Origin: Fluviicola sp.
Lineage (GTDB): Bacteria; Bacteroidota; Bacteroidia; Flavobacteriales_D; Crocinitomicaceae
DNA: 64,000 nucleotides
Assembly (NCBI GenBank): GCA_002734085.1
Contig: NVXV01000005.1
Coordinates: forward strand, 98,524-162,523
Direction of reading: 5' to 3'
Shown: in pieces, positions 18,859 to 28,167 of the stretch
How the letters are laid out: every line of letters starts with the position of its first letter
How positions within the stretch are numbered: position 1 is the stretch's first letter
The notes under the pieces: generated by a model
Told to the model about the DNA's origin: nothing
The model's database searches: none
The model's input: the letters and a program-made list of their open reading frames with translations, nothing else
Program-made: the position numbers and the translations under genes

Positions 18859-19776
18859 ATGAATTTACATAAAAAATTATTACTCTTAGGAGCAGCATCT
18901 TGTTTCATGTTTGCTTCTTGCGAAGACAACCCAACTGACACGGTTGAGGATGAAGGTAAAAAGAAAGTAAATAAAGATTTACTAGACCCGGATCGATCGT
19001 TCAATACAACATTCGATGGAAAACTGTTTTCAGTTCCTTCTCCTGTTCAAACAGCGTTACTAATTAAAGAGTTGAAAATTCCGTTTAATGAATCCTTATT
19101 GAACCCGAATGAAAATATTAGTAACTATTCTAAAATGAACTCTAAGGCTTTAAATCTAGGTATTTATGGTGCGGACTTAGGTTATGTTACATTATACGAT
19201 CAAAATGCAAAAGCAATTTCTTATTTAAGTACTGTTGAATCATTAGCTAAAGATTTAGGTATCTCTGGTGCCTTTGACAAATCTTTTTTAGAGCGATTTG
19301 AAGCAAATAGCGACAATGAAGATAGCATGTTAGTTATTCTAACTGATGCGTTTAGAAAAGGAGATAGTTTCCTTAAAGAAAATGAACGCAAAAATACTTC
19401 TGCACTTATTTTAACGGGAGGTTGGTTAGAATCTATGCATTTCGCAACAAAGCTTTACCAAGAAAGTAAAGAAAATAAAATCTTGATGCGTATCGGTGAG
19501 CAGAAACAATCCTTAGAAACAATTATAGAGCTTTTAGAAAAATACAACGAAGACGGAGAAAGTGATAATATTATTGCCGATTTCAAAGCTCTCAATGAAT
19601 CATTTCAAAAGATCAATGTCTCTTACAAATATGTTGAGCCTGTAACTGACGTTGACAACAAAATAACTACGATTAAGAATAAAATGGTTATAGATTTAGG
19701 TGATGAGTTAACAAAAGAAATAATTGAAAAAGTTTCATCGATTAGAGAAAAAGTAATTTCATCACAAGAAGGATAA
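18859..19776 (+). CDS. Lipoprotein of unknown function
   Basis: 305 aa. The signal peptide ends in a lipobox (MFASC, Cys at residue 21), followed by an acidic, probably outer-membrane-directed linker (EDNPTDTVEDEGKKK). The rest is mainly helical and lacks a recognised domain; it resembles a group of Bacteroidota lipoproteins of about 300 aa, by impression only. A near -7 box TATTTTAG sits at 18825-18832, about 26 bp before the ATG. It is followed after 29 bp by the small secreted protein and then the ABC transporter, so the three may be an operon. Confidence 0.7.
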   Translation: MNLHKKLLLLGAASCFMFASCEDNPTDTVEDEGKKKVNKDLLDPDRSFNTTFDGKLFSVPSPVQTALLIKELKIPFNESLLNPNENISNYSKMNSKALNLGIYGADLGYVTLYDQNAKAISYLSTVESLAKDLGISGAFDKSFLERFEANSDNEDSMLVILTDAFRKGDSFLKENERKNTSALILTGGWLESMHFATKLYQESKENKILMRIGEQKQSLETIIELLEKYNEDGESDNIIADFKALNESFQKINVSYKYVEPVTDVDNKITTIKNKMVIDLGDELTKEIIEKVSSIREKVISSQEG

Positions 19777-19805
19777 TTATTTATTTAAGAAAAAGAATTA
19801 AGACC

Positions 19806-20237
19806 ATGAAAAAGATATTATTTATAGGATTTATTTTAACACTTGTAACTTCTTTTAACGTTCAAGCTCAGGACTGTGATTCAATCTATAGAGTTGTTGA
19901 ACAATACTTAGTAGAAAATGATGAAGGAAGAGTTTTTGTTTCAGACGGACAAGTTTATACTGCTTTTCTAGATAATGAAAAAGCAGAGTTTAAGACTACA
20001 TTGTACGGAGGATCTGTATATAGAATCGCAGCATCTGCAGGAACTAGAGATGATTACGCCATATTTACAATTCGCGATATGGACGATAACATTTTGTTTA
20101 CTAACCGTGATCAATTAAACAGTCCATATTGGGATTTCAAAATTGAATCAACAGTTCCAGTATTAGTGCAGACAGAATTAGATACAGACAAGAAAATCAC
20201 AGGTTGTGTTGTCATGATGATTGGATTCTTAAAGTAG
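19806..20237 (+). CDS. Small secreted protein, function unknown
   Basis: 143 aa. A signal peptide (1-21, cleavage after VQAQ) precedes a beta-rich domain of about 120 residues containing two cysteines (Cys24 and a second near the C-terminus in ITGCVVMM) that could form a disulfide. Features such as YRIAASAGTRDDYAIFTI resemble small periplasmic beta-sandwich domains. It sits 29 bp after the lipoprotein gene and 12 bp before the ABC transporter, which suggests a joint task with them. Confidence 0.7.
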   Translation: MKKILFIGFILTLVTSFNVQAQDCDSIYRVVEQYLVENDEGRVFVSDGQVYTAFLDNEKAEFKTTLYGGSVYRIAASAGTRDDYAIFTIRDMDDNILFTNRDQLNSPYWDFKIESTVPVLVQTELDTDKKITGCVVMMIGFLK

Positions 20238-20249
20238 AACTTTTGAATT

Positions 20250-23200
20250 ATGAGCGATAGAATTCTACGAGCCTTGATGCAACTTTTCGCTATTATTGCG
20301 AGAGTTGATGAGGTTTCAGATGATGATATCGACTATGATAAAATAACTAGTTCAAGAGGTCGAAAAGTAGTAGAGTTATTCCTGAGCCAAGAACTCAACA
20401 ACGAACTTGTTGAACAGTATCTTAAAGTTTTTGATGAGTACCTAAATACGCATCATGGCATTAAAAAGAAGAAAGATGGAAAAAAGAAGCGTACTTCTGT
20501 TAATTCCGTTAAGATTCTTCGTATTTGTTCAGAGATTAATAAGGAACTCACCCAGCGGCAAAAATTCATTGTTCTCATAAGAATCATAGAATTCATTCAA
20601 GCTAACGAAAATGTTTCTGAACAAGAATTAGAGTTTGTAAATACGGTGGGCGACGCTTTCAACGTCAATCAAGAAGAATATAATACGATTTACAACTTTG
20701 TTGAGGCTGATACAGTTAAGTTACTTGACGTTCCCAACGTTATGTATATTAGCTCTAAAGTTTCCGATCGCTGGAAAGAGGCGAAACAAATGGTTGTTGA
20801 TGGACTCGATGGGAAAATTGGCGTCCTCCGTGTAGAAAGTATAAATCTTTTCTTTTTTAGATACTTAGGAGATGACCAGGTTACTTTAAATGGTCAAATT
20901 GTACCAAACGATCGACAGCATATTTTCACCCCTGGCTCCACAATTAGAACTCCTAAAATAAATCCAATATATTACTCTGATATTATTTCTCGCTTTATGA
21001 GCGATGATTCTACAGAGAATATTGTTTTTAAATGCGAAAGTGTAGAATACAGATTTCCCAATAATGAAATAGGATTACATAATATAAATTTTGCCGAAAG
21101 TAGTGGTGGCTTAATTGGTATTATGGGTGGTTCTGGCGCAGGTAAATCAACTTTACTTAATGTCTTAAATGGGAATTACACTCCTTTCTCAGGAAAAGTT
21201 ACTATTAACGGTATAGATATACACCACGATAAAAATGAAATTGAAGGTGTTATAGGATTTATTTCACAGGACGATTTACTAATTGAGGAACTTACCGTAT
21301 TCCAAAATTTATTTTTTAATGCAAAACTTTGCTTTAAGGAGTTATCGGAAAAACAAATCGCGAGACGTGTAATCAAAATTCTAAAAGCAATTGGATTATA
21401 CGAAAGTAAAGACCTTAAAGTTGGTAATCCTTTAGAGAAAACAATATCTGGTGGTCAGCGTAAAAGGTTGAATATAGCGTTAGAGTTAATTCGTGAACCA
21501 AGTGTACTCTTTGTGGATGAACCAACCTCTGGATTAAGTTCAAGAGACTCTGAAAACATAATGGATTTACTAAAAGAACTTGCATTAAAAGGCAAGTTAG
21601 TTTTTGTAGTTATTCACCAGCCCTCATCTGACATTTTTAAAATGTTTGATCGACTAATGTTGCTGGATCAAGGAGGTTATCCTATTTTTTATGGTAACCC
21701 TATTGATAGTGTCGTTCATTTTAAAACTCAAATCAATCACGCGAATTGCGAGGAACGTGAATGCCCAGTTTGCGGTAATGTAAATCCTGAACAAATTTTC
21801 AATATCATTGAAGCTAAGGTTGTTGATGAATTTGGAAATCAAACTGCTAAAAGAAAAACATCTCCCAAGGAATGGAATAAGTATTATAGGAAAAATCATT
21901 CCGATACAACTGTTGATGACACGAATGAAAGACCTCACGTTATTCACCAGATTCCAAATAAGTGGAAGCAATTTAAAGTATATTTCATCAGGGATATCTT
22001 ATCGAAACTAACAAATAAGCAATATATTTTAATCAATACAATTGAAGCACCTATTCTCGCTTTAATACTTGGTTTCTTTGTGAAGTATTTCGGTACGACT
22101 AAAGACGGTATGAAATATACCTTTGAAAATAGTGAGAACATTCCTCAATTTCTATTTATTGCTGTTGTTGTGGCTTTGTTTCTGGGCTTAACTGTAGCTG
22201 CTGAAGAGATAATAAAAGATCAAAAGATTTTAAAAAGAGAATCGTTCTTGAACTTATCCAAAGGCAGTTATTTGTTTTCCAAGATTTCAATAATGTTTAT
22301 CATATCTGCTGTTCAAACATTCTTATTTGTACTTATAGGGAATTTTATTCTAGAAATTAAAGGAATGTGGCTGGAATACTGGTTAATACTATTCTCCACC
22401 TCCTGTTTCGCCAATTTGTTAGGTCTAAATATTTCTTCAACCTTTAACTCCGCAAAGGTGATATACATATTAATACCTATAATGATTATTCCTCAACTTC
22501 TTTTTAGTGGAGTTATTGTGAAGTTTGATAAATTACACCCTGTATTTTCGCAGGAAGACAGTGTTCCCTGGATAGGAAATGTAATGGCTTCCAGATGGGC
22601 GTATGAGGCATTGGCAGTAACACAATACAAACGCAATAACTTTGAAGCACCTTTTTATAGTGTGAAACAAATGGAAAGTGAAGCTGCTTGGAAAAGAGAT
22701 TATTGGTTACCCGAAATGAGAAACCTTCAAAGCCTGGTATACAAATATGCTGATGATGAGGATAAAAAAGAAGAGGTTAATCAGGCAAAAACAGTTCTTA
22801 TCAATGAAATTCAGAAGGAAGAGCGACTATATGATCCTAGTGACAACTTTGTATGTGAAGGATGTGTCAATGCCTTAAGCAACAATCAATGGGACAATGA
22901 AGTTAACGCTAATTTGACTAATTATCTAAAAATTCTTAAGAAAATTTATAACGCAGAAGTAAACGAAGCTCTTGACAAGAAATCTAAAATTCTAAATAAA
23001 ATTGGAGTAGAAAAGTATCAATCCTTAAAGGCTGATTACTACAATGAGTCGTTATCTGATTTTGTAACCAATAGAAATGACTTAGATAAAATCATTCAAA
23101 TGAATGGAAAATTAATTCAGAAATCTGATCCTATTTATCAAATCCCACGTGGAAAATCTTTTTTTGAAGCCCAATTTTACGCACCAGGTAAAAACATTTT

Positions 23201-23342
23201 TGGCATTTACGTTTCAACATTTGTAGCGAACATTTTAATGTTGTGGTTTATGACAATTCTCTTTGTAATTACTCTATACTTTGACTTCTTTAGGAAGTTA
23301 ATAGAAGGAATTGAGAATTTAATTAGTAGAATTAGAAGTTAA
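20250..23342 (+). CDS. Large ABCG-like transporter with N-terminal TerB-like domain
   Basis: 1030 aa fused ABC ATPase and permease. Residues 1-150 look like a TerB-like helical domain (two acidic repeats, the second LTQRQKFIVLIRIIEFIQAN). About 155-265 is a beta-rich segment with VTLNGQIVPNDRQ. The ATPase has Walker A GGSGAGKS at 293-300, signature SGGQRKR at 400-406 and Walker B VLFVDEP. A cysteine group (C500, C505, C508) and CEGC (869-872) may bind metal. The ABC-2 type membrane part spans about 595-800, with a large loop and a last helix near 990-1020. The order ATPase-then-membrane domain is that of ABCG half-transporters. Substrate unknown. Confidence 0.9.
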   Translation: MSDRILRALMQLFAIIARVDEVSDDDIDYDKITSSRGRKVVELFLSQELNNELVEQYLKVFDEYLNTHHGIKKKKDGKKKRTSVNSVKILRICSEINKELTQRQKFIVLIRIIEFIQANENVSEQELEFVNTVGDAFNVNQEEYNTIYNFVEADTVKLLDVPNVMYISSKVSDRWKEAKQMVVDGLDGKIGVLRVESINLFFFRYLGDDQVTLNGQIVPNDRQHIFTPGSTIRTPKINPIYYSDIISRFMSDDSTENIVFKCESVEYRFPNNEIGLHNINFAESSGGLIGIMGGSGAGKSTLLNVLNGNYTPFSGKVTINGIDIHHDKNEIEGVIGFISQDDLLIEELTVFQNLFFNAKLCFKELSEKQIARRVIKILKAIGLYESKDLKVGNPLEKTISGGQRKRLNIALELIREPSVLFVDEPTSGLSSRDSENIMDLLKELALKGKLVFVVIHQPSSDIFKMFDRLMLLDQGGYPIFYGNPIDSVVHFKTQINHANCEERECPVCGNVNPEQIFNIIEAKVVDEFGNQTAKRKTSPKEWNKYYRKNHSDTTVDDTNERPHVIHQIPNKWKQFKVYFIRDILSKLTNKQYILINTIEAPILALILGFFVKYFGTTKDGMKYTFENSENIPQFLFIAVVVALFLGLTVAAEEIIKDQKILKRESFLNLSKGSYLFSKISIMFIISAVQTFLFVLIGNFILEIKGMWLEYWLILFSTSCFANLLGLNISSTFNSAKVIYILIPIMIIPQLLFSGVIVKFDKLHPVFSQEDSVPWIGNVMASRWAYEALAVTQYKRNNFEAPFYSVKQMESEAAWKRDYWLPEMRNLQSLVYKYADDEDKKEEVNQAKTVLINEIQKEERLYDPSDNFVCEGCVNALSNNQWDNEVNANLTNYLKILKKIYNAEVNEALDKKSKILNKIGVEKYQSLKADYYNESLSDFVTNRNDLDKIIQMNGKLIQKSDPIYQIPRGKSFFEAQFYAPGKNIFGIYVSTFVANILMLWFMTILFVITLYFDFFRKLIEGIENLISRIRS

Positions 23343-23521
23343 CACCTTACAACCACTTCATTTTTGTAAACCACATTTTTAATTGTTTTTTTTAAGTCTA
23401 ACTCTTAATTTCCAATTTCTTTCTTATATCAATTTAAGATATTAATTCTGATTTTCAAACATCACAGTAAATAGTTAAAAACTCTTTACTAAATAGAGCT
23501 ATTCGCTTGCCTTTAAAAATG

Positions 23522-23529
23522 TATTTTTG
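23522..23529 (+). promoter_or_regulatory. Candidate -7 box directly before the LtaS-like gene
   Basis: TATTTTTG, followed by C, exactly matches TAnnTTTG and ends 4 bp before the ATG at 23534. If used, transcription would begin at or very near the start codon, giving a leaderless mRNA. No clear -33 TTG at the standard distance. Confidence 0.4.
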
Positions 23530-23533
23530 CATT

Positions 23534-25411
23534 ATGAGTTTAAATTCATTCGTTCCATATTATTTTAAACGTCTTATTAAACGAATGGGGATCACCCTGT
23601 TAATGCTTACCATAACACGTATCATTTTCTATATTTCAAATCATCAAAACTTCCAATCTGTTTCGTTTTTTGATTTTATCGCGGGAATATGGATGGATTG
23701 TATTGCTATTGGTATATGGTTTATTCCTTTTTATGGGCTTTCACTTCTTCCTCAACCATTTCGAGCCACTCGCTTCTTTCAACTCTTTCTAAAAGGATTA
23801 TTTCATCTAATCAATACGTTGATGATTGCGTTTAATTTACTTGACGTAGAATACTTTAAATATACGGCTAAAAGAAGTACTTCCGACTTATTTACTTTTG
23901 TAAGCGCTGGTGAAGACTTATCTCAACTTATAGGTGCTTTTTTTATTGATTTTTGGTGGTTGTTACTCACTTTGGTGATTTTAATTTGGTTGAGTAATTA
24001 TCTATATAATAAAACGTGCAAAAAAATCGAAGAATCAAAAAGCTACTTGCATCAGTCTATTGTTTTCTTCGTGGGTTGTTTTTTACTTTTTATTATGGGA
24101 CGCGGTGGATTTGGCTTTCGCCCAGCAGATATGCTTACAGCCTCTCAACTGACAACTCCGAGCAAAACAGCATTGGTTCTCAATACGCCTTTATCTATTA
24201 TAAAAACTATTGGTAAAAAATCTTTAACAGAAGTTGACTATTACGATGACAATAGTAAATTATATAATCCAATACATAAAGGCACAAAAATTCATAAGCT
24301 TAATGAAGACTTAAATGTAATGGTGATTATTTTAGAAAGCTTTGGTAATGAATGGCTCGGCAAGAAAACAGGTGATCCTTTCACTCCATTTCTTGACTCA
24401 CTTATAGATGAATCCCTATACTTCAGTAATGCCTTTGCTAATGGGAAGAAGTCTATAGAGGCAGTACCAGCAATTTTTGGGAGTATTCCTAGTCTTCTCG
24501 ACAATCCATACATTTCATCACATTACGGAATGAATCAAATCGAATCATTACCGAAGCTATTAAAAGAAAAAGGCTATAGTTCTGCTTTCTACCATGGTGC
24601 AACAAATGGGTCGATGAAGTTCGATGTGTTTGCCTCTCATGCTGGATTTGATAAATATTTTGGTAGAAATGAATACAATAATGAAGCTCATACAGATGAT
24701 ACCTGGGGAGTTTTAGATGAACATTTCATGCCCTGGACTGCTCAAAGCGTCACGAAAGAATTAAAAGAACCTTTTTTAGCAAGTTTATTTACCCTTTCTT
24801 CGCATCACCCCTATTTTGTGCCCGAAGAACATCGAGGTGTTTTACCCAAAAGTTCTCATCCAATGGGGCAATCTATCGCTTATGGGGATATGAGTTTGCG
24901 GTTATTCTTTGAGGAAGCGAAAAAACAGCCTTGGTATGAAAATACGATTTTTGTTATTTGTGCTGATCACACTCCAGCAGGCAGAGAGTTAAAATATACG
25001 CAGCGTATTGGTATGTATCAGGTTCCTATCTTATTCTTTAGTCCAGATAAAAAAATTGTCGCTAAAAAAAGTGATCAATTATTCAATCAAATAGACATTA
25101 TGCCAACCATTCTTGATTATGTTGGCTATGAATCCAGATATTATGCATTTGGAAACTCATATTTTAACACTAGAAAACCTTTTGTTATAAATTACATTAG
25201 TAACACTTACCACTTTCTAGAGAACGATTATATGATTAACTTTGTTGGTGATGAGACAGTTGGTTTATACAATTATAAAGAAGATGGGTTAATGTACTAC
25301 GATTCACTGTCGTTTTATAAGGACAAAGCTCTGAGAATGGAAAAAAGATTAAAAAGTATTATTCAACGTTACAATTATGATTTAATTCATAATGATATGA
25401 TTGCAAAATGA
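23534..25411 (+). CDS. LtaS-like membrane phosphoglycerol/phosphoethanolamine transferase
   Basis: 625 aa from ATG 23534 (MSLNSFVPYYFKRL); upstream in-frame TTG 23507 and ATG 23519 would add residues without a clear role. Five N-terminal membrane helices, then an extracytoplasmic sulfatase-fold domain as in lipoteichoic acid synthases. Active-site features: metal Glu in VIILESFG (268), likely nucleophile Ser307 in GKKSIEA (Thr in S. aureus LtaS), HHPYF, and Asp-His in CADHTPAG (478-479). In Gram-negatives such enzymes move a phospholipid head group to a glycan or lipid. The 4-bp overlap with a lipid kinase gene fits recycling of the diacylglycerol product. Confidence 0.87.
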   Translation: MSLNSFVPYYFKRLIKRMGITLLMLTITRIIFYISNHQNFQSVSFFDFIAGIWMDCIAIGIWFIPFYGLSLLPQPFRATRFFQLFLKGLFHLINTLMIAFNLLDVEYFKYTAKRSTSDLFTFVSAGEDLSQLIGAFFIDFWWLLLTLVILIWLSNYLYNKTCKKIEESKSYLHQSIVFFVGCFLLFIMGRGGFGFRPADMLTASQLTTPSKTALVLNTPLSIIKTIGKKSLTEVDYYDDNSKLYNPIHKGTKIHKLNEDLNVMVIILESFGNEWLGKKTGDPFTPFLDSLIDESLYFSNAFANGKKSIEAVPAIFGSIPSLLDNPYISSHYGMNQIESLPKLLKEKGYSSAFYHGATNGSMKFDVFASHAGFDKYFGRNEYNNEAHTDDTWGVLDEHFMPWTAQSVTKELKEPFLASLFTLSSHHPYFVPEEHRGVLPKSSHPMGQSIAYGDMSLRLFFEEAKKQPWYENTIFVICADHTPAGRELKYTQRIGMYQVPILFFSPDKKIVAKKSDQLFNQIDIMPTILDYVGYESRYYAFGNSYFNTRKPFVINYISNTYHFLENDYMINFVGDETVGLYNYKEDGLMYYDSLSFYKDKALRMEKRLKSIIQRYNYDLIHNDMIAK

Positions 25412-26280
25412 AACAGCGCATTAGATTCATAATTAATCCCATTTCTGGTGTTGGAAAAAAAAATATTCTTCCAAACCTCATCTCGCGATATATAGATGAG
25501 ACTATTTTTGAATACGACATCGTTTATACTGAGTTTAGAAGACATGCAACTGAGCTTGCTAAAAATGCAGTCACTGAAGGCATAGATATAGTTTGTGCAG
25601 TTGGGGGGGATGGATCTGTCAATGAAGTTGGAATTGCTTTGATAAATACAAATACCTCACTCGCTATATTACCTACTGGTTCAGGTAATGGATTAGCCAG
25701 ACATTTAAATTTATCCCTAAAGCTAAAAAAAGCCATCAAGAATTTAAACAAAGCATCTAAGAGTTCCATCGATACAGTGAAAATTGACAACAGGCATTTC
25801 ATAGGAGTGGCAGGGTTTGGTTTTGATGCACTCGTTGCAGCAAAATTCGATCAGTATCACACAAGAGGTTTTTTGAGTTATGCGAAACTTGTGATAAGGG
25901 AGTTTAGAAACTTTAAAGGAATTTCAATTCGAGTGAATAATGAAGAGTATTTAGATAACTTACTGTTTTGTACTTTTGCTAATGCGTCTCAGTTTGGAAA
26001 TGGATTTATAATATCTCCTAAGTCGGATATAAATGATGGTTCTTTTGAAATTGTTTGTATTAAAAATCCAAGCTTTTTTGGATTTATTTTTCTTTTGATT
26101 CGATCATACTTGGGTACAATCGATAAATCCAACTACTTTTCTTCGATTAAAGTCCACCAAGCAACGATTGAGACTCCAGAAACTAAGGCACATATTGATG
26201 GTGAACCAGTTACGTTTAATAGTAATTCACTTGCACTCAATTGCCAATCAAATAGCTTGAGTGTTCTAATAAATAATTAA
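25408..26280 (+). CDS. Diacylglycerol/lipid kinase family protein (YegS/DgkB-like)
   Basis: 290 aa, normal for the family. The N-terminal INPISGVGKKN, the ATP-binding GGDGSVNEVG and PTGSGNGLARHL motifs are the family's hallmark; the C-terminal half is the beta-sandwich ending in AHIDGEP. It phosphorylates diacylglycerol or a related lipid with ATP at the membrane. The start overlaps the LtaS-like stop (ATGA), which implies coupled translation and points to recycling of diacylglycerol released by the transferase. Followed at 1 bp by the next gene. Confidence 0.9.
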   Translation: MKQRIRFIINPISGVGKKNILPNLISRYIDETIFEYDIVYTEFRRHATELAKNAVTEGIDIVCAVGGDGSVNEVGIALINTNTSLAILPTGSGNGLARHLNLSLKLKKAIKNLNKASKSSIDTVKIDNRHFIGVAGFGFDALVAAKFDQYHTRGFLSYAKLVIREFRNFKGISIRVNNEEYLDNLLFCTFANASQFGNGFIISPKSDINDGSFEIVCIKNPSFFGFIFLLIRSYLGTIDKSNYFSSIKVHQATIETPETKAHIDGEPVTFNSNSLALNCQSNSLSVLINN

Positions 26281-26281
26281 A

Positions 26282-26731
26282 ATGTTTATACAATCATCAT
26301 TAGAAGAAATTTTACCATTGATCAATAAGTTAGACGATCAAGCTAAACCTAACTGGGGTAGCTTAACTCCTCAAGGAATGGTTGAACATTTAACAGATAC
26401 ACTTAAAATAGCAAGTGGTGAAACCCGGTACAAGCTAGTTATTCCTGAAGAAAAGTTAGAGTCGATGCAAAGATTCTTAGAGACTGATAAGGAAATGGTT
26501 CGTAACATAGAAGTTCCTTTTGCCCCAAAAGTAAGAGAACTAAGAAATGAATCTATCTCTGACGCCATTGATGAGTTTGTTGAGCAGTGGATTGCATTTG
26601 AAGAACACTATGAAAATGAAGGTACACGTGAGTTACACCCCTTTTATGGTGATTTGAATTTCGATCAATGGAAAAAGTTAAATAGCAAGCACTTAACACA
26701 TCATTTTAAGCAGTTTGGTTTAATAAAATAA
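26282..26731 (+). CDS. DinB/DUF1569-like protein
   Basis: 149 aa. Helical bundle features with histidines at TPQGMVEHLTDTL, then FYGDLNFDQWKKLNSKHLTHHFKQF near the C-terminus: the spacing of His residues matches the metal site of DinB-like four-helix proteins such as DUF1569. These proteins are thought to be metal-dependent transferases or hydrolases, mostly uncharacterised. It sits between the lipid kinase (1 bp) and ung (4 bp), hence operonic. Confidence 0.7.
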   Translation: MFIQSSLEEILPLINKLDDQAKPNWGSLTPQGMVEHLTDTLKIASGETRYKLVIPEEKLESMQRFLETDKEMVRNIEVPFAPKVRELRNESISDAIDEFVEQWIAFEEHYENEGTRELHPFYGDLNFDQWKKLNSKHLTHHFKQFGLIK

Positions 26732-26735
26732 AGCT

Positions 26736-27401
26736 ATGAAAGTTGATATTGAAGAAAGTTGGAAGTCAAAATTAAGTGAAGAATTTGAGCAAGCTTACTT
26801 CAAAAATTTAGCAAAATTTATCAGGACTGAGTATAAAGAAAATCAGTGTTTCCCTCCCGGTAAGCTTATTTTTTCTGCATTTAATCATTGTCCGCTCAGT
26901 AAATTGAAAGTTGTAATTATCGGACAAGATCCATATCATGGGCCTGGTCAAGCAAACGGACTGTGCTTTTCAGTAAATAATGAAGTTCCACATCCACCTT
27001 CACTTATAAATATTTTTAAAGAAATTGAAAGTGATATAGGAAAGCCTGTTCCAAATTCCGGTAACTTAGAAAGATGGGCTGATCAAGGTGTACTGCTACT
27101 TAATGCTACTCTTACTGTAAGGGCACACAGTGCTGGCTCTCATCAAAAGAAAGGATGGGAGAAATTTACAGACGCTGTGATCAAAACAATATCTGAAGAG
27201 AAAGAAGGAGTTATATTCTTGCTCTGGGGAGGCTTTGCTAAAAGCAAAACAAAATTAATTGATTCTTCCAGACATTATATATTAACGAGCGGACACCCGT
27301 CTCCACTTAGTGCTAATAGAGGGTTTTGGTTCGGAAACAAACATTTCAGTAAGGCAAATCAAATCCTTTCTAATAATGGCAAAAAACCTATTATCTGGTA
27401 G
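26736..27401 (+). CDS. ung: Uracil-DNA glycosylase
   Basis: 221 aa; removes uracil from DNA as the first step of base excision repair. The catalytic water-activating motif GQDPYHGPGQANGL, uracil-pocket LLLNATLTV and the HPSPLSANRGF loop with catalytic His are all intact. Length is that of family-1 UNG. Last gene of the LtaS-like operon; its stop directly abuts the stop of convergent radC with no bases between. Confidence 0.97.
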   Translation: MKVDIEESWKSKLSEEFEQAYFKNLAKFIRTEYKENQCFPPGKLIFSAFNHCPLSKLKVVIIGQDPYHGPGQANGLCFSVNNEVPHPPSLINIFKEIESDIGKPVPNSGNLERWADQGVLLLNATLTVRAHSAGSHQKKGWEKFTDAVIKTISEEKEGVIFLLWGGFAKSKTKLIDSSRHYILTSGHPSPLSANRGFWFGNKHFSKANQILSNNGKKPIIW

Positions 27402-28100
27402 TTAGATATACCCACTATCCATTAAACTCGTGTATCCATTGTCTGTAATTATCAAATGATCCAATATTCTCAGATCCACTAGTTCACTGAAACTTAAAAA
27501 ACGCTCTGTTAAATCAATGTCTTGCTGACTTGGTTTTAGGTTCCCTGATGGGTGATTATGACTCAGAATACATGCCGAGGCTTTCATTTCGATTAACGAT
27601 TTAAAAATGATCTTACCGTCTGCAATTGTACCAGATCGTCCACCTTTTGATATTAGCTCGGTTTTAATGATACTATTATTTCTAGACAAACCTAAAATTC
27701 GAAATTCTTCGTGTTCTAAATCCTCAAAATATGGTTTCAAATAGCTATAGGCTTCATTACTCGAACTGATCTTTTTTAGTGGTTTCTTATCACTTTTTTT
27801 CCGTCTCCGTCCCAACTCTAATGCAGAAATCAAACTGATTGCTTTGGCAGCTCCAATTCCATTGAATTTTTCCAGATCTGCTATAGAAAGTCTTCCCAGT
27901 TTATATAGATCGTTATCTACACTATTTAAAATTTCTTGTGCGAGCTCTACCGCAGATTTCTTCTTTGTTCCTGAGCCAATTAATATAGCAATAAGTTCAG
28001 CATCTGAAAGTGCTGATTTTCCTTTGATTTGCATTTTCTCTCTCGGTCGATCATCTTCCGCCCAAGACTTTATTGATAAGGGATTTGTCGAATAAATCAT
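27402..28100 (-). CDS. radC: RadC family JAB domain protein
   Basis: 232 aa. Helix-hairpin-helix region (about 15-85, with DLEKFNGIGAAKA) followed by a JAB1/MPN metalloprotease-like domain (108-230) with the JAMM site SHNHPSGNLKPSQQD. Once thought a DNA repair factor in E. coli; the actual role is unsettled. Zinc ligands are present. The minus-strand gene is monocistronic and convergent to ung. Confidence 0.94.
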   Translation of the reverse strand: MIYSTNPLSIKSWAEDDRPREKMQIKGKSALSDAELIAILIGSGTKKKSAVELAQEILNSVDNDLYKLGRLSIADLEKFNGIGAAKAISLISALELGRRRKKSDKKPLKKISSSNEAYSYLKPYFEDLEHEEFRILGLSRNNSIIKTELISKGGRSGTIADGKIIFKSLIEMKASACILSHNHPSGNLKPSQQDIDLTERFLSFSELVDLRILDHLIITDNGYTSLMDSGYI

Positions 28101-28167
28101 AGTTATTTAGGTTATTGATTTACTCTAAGATAGGAAAAATATTTAATTGATTTTACATCAAACAAAA

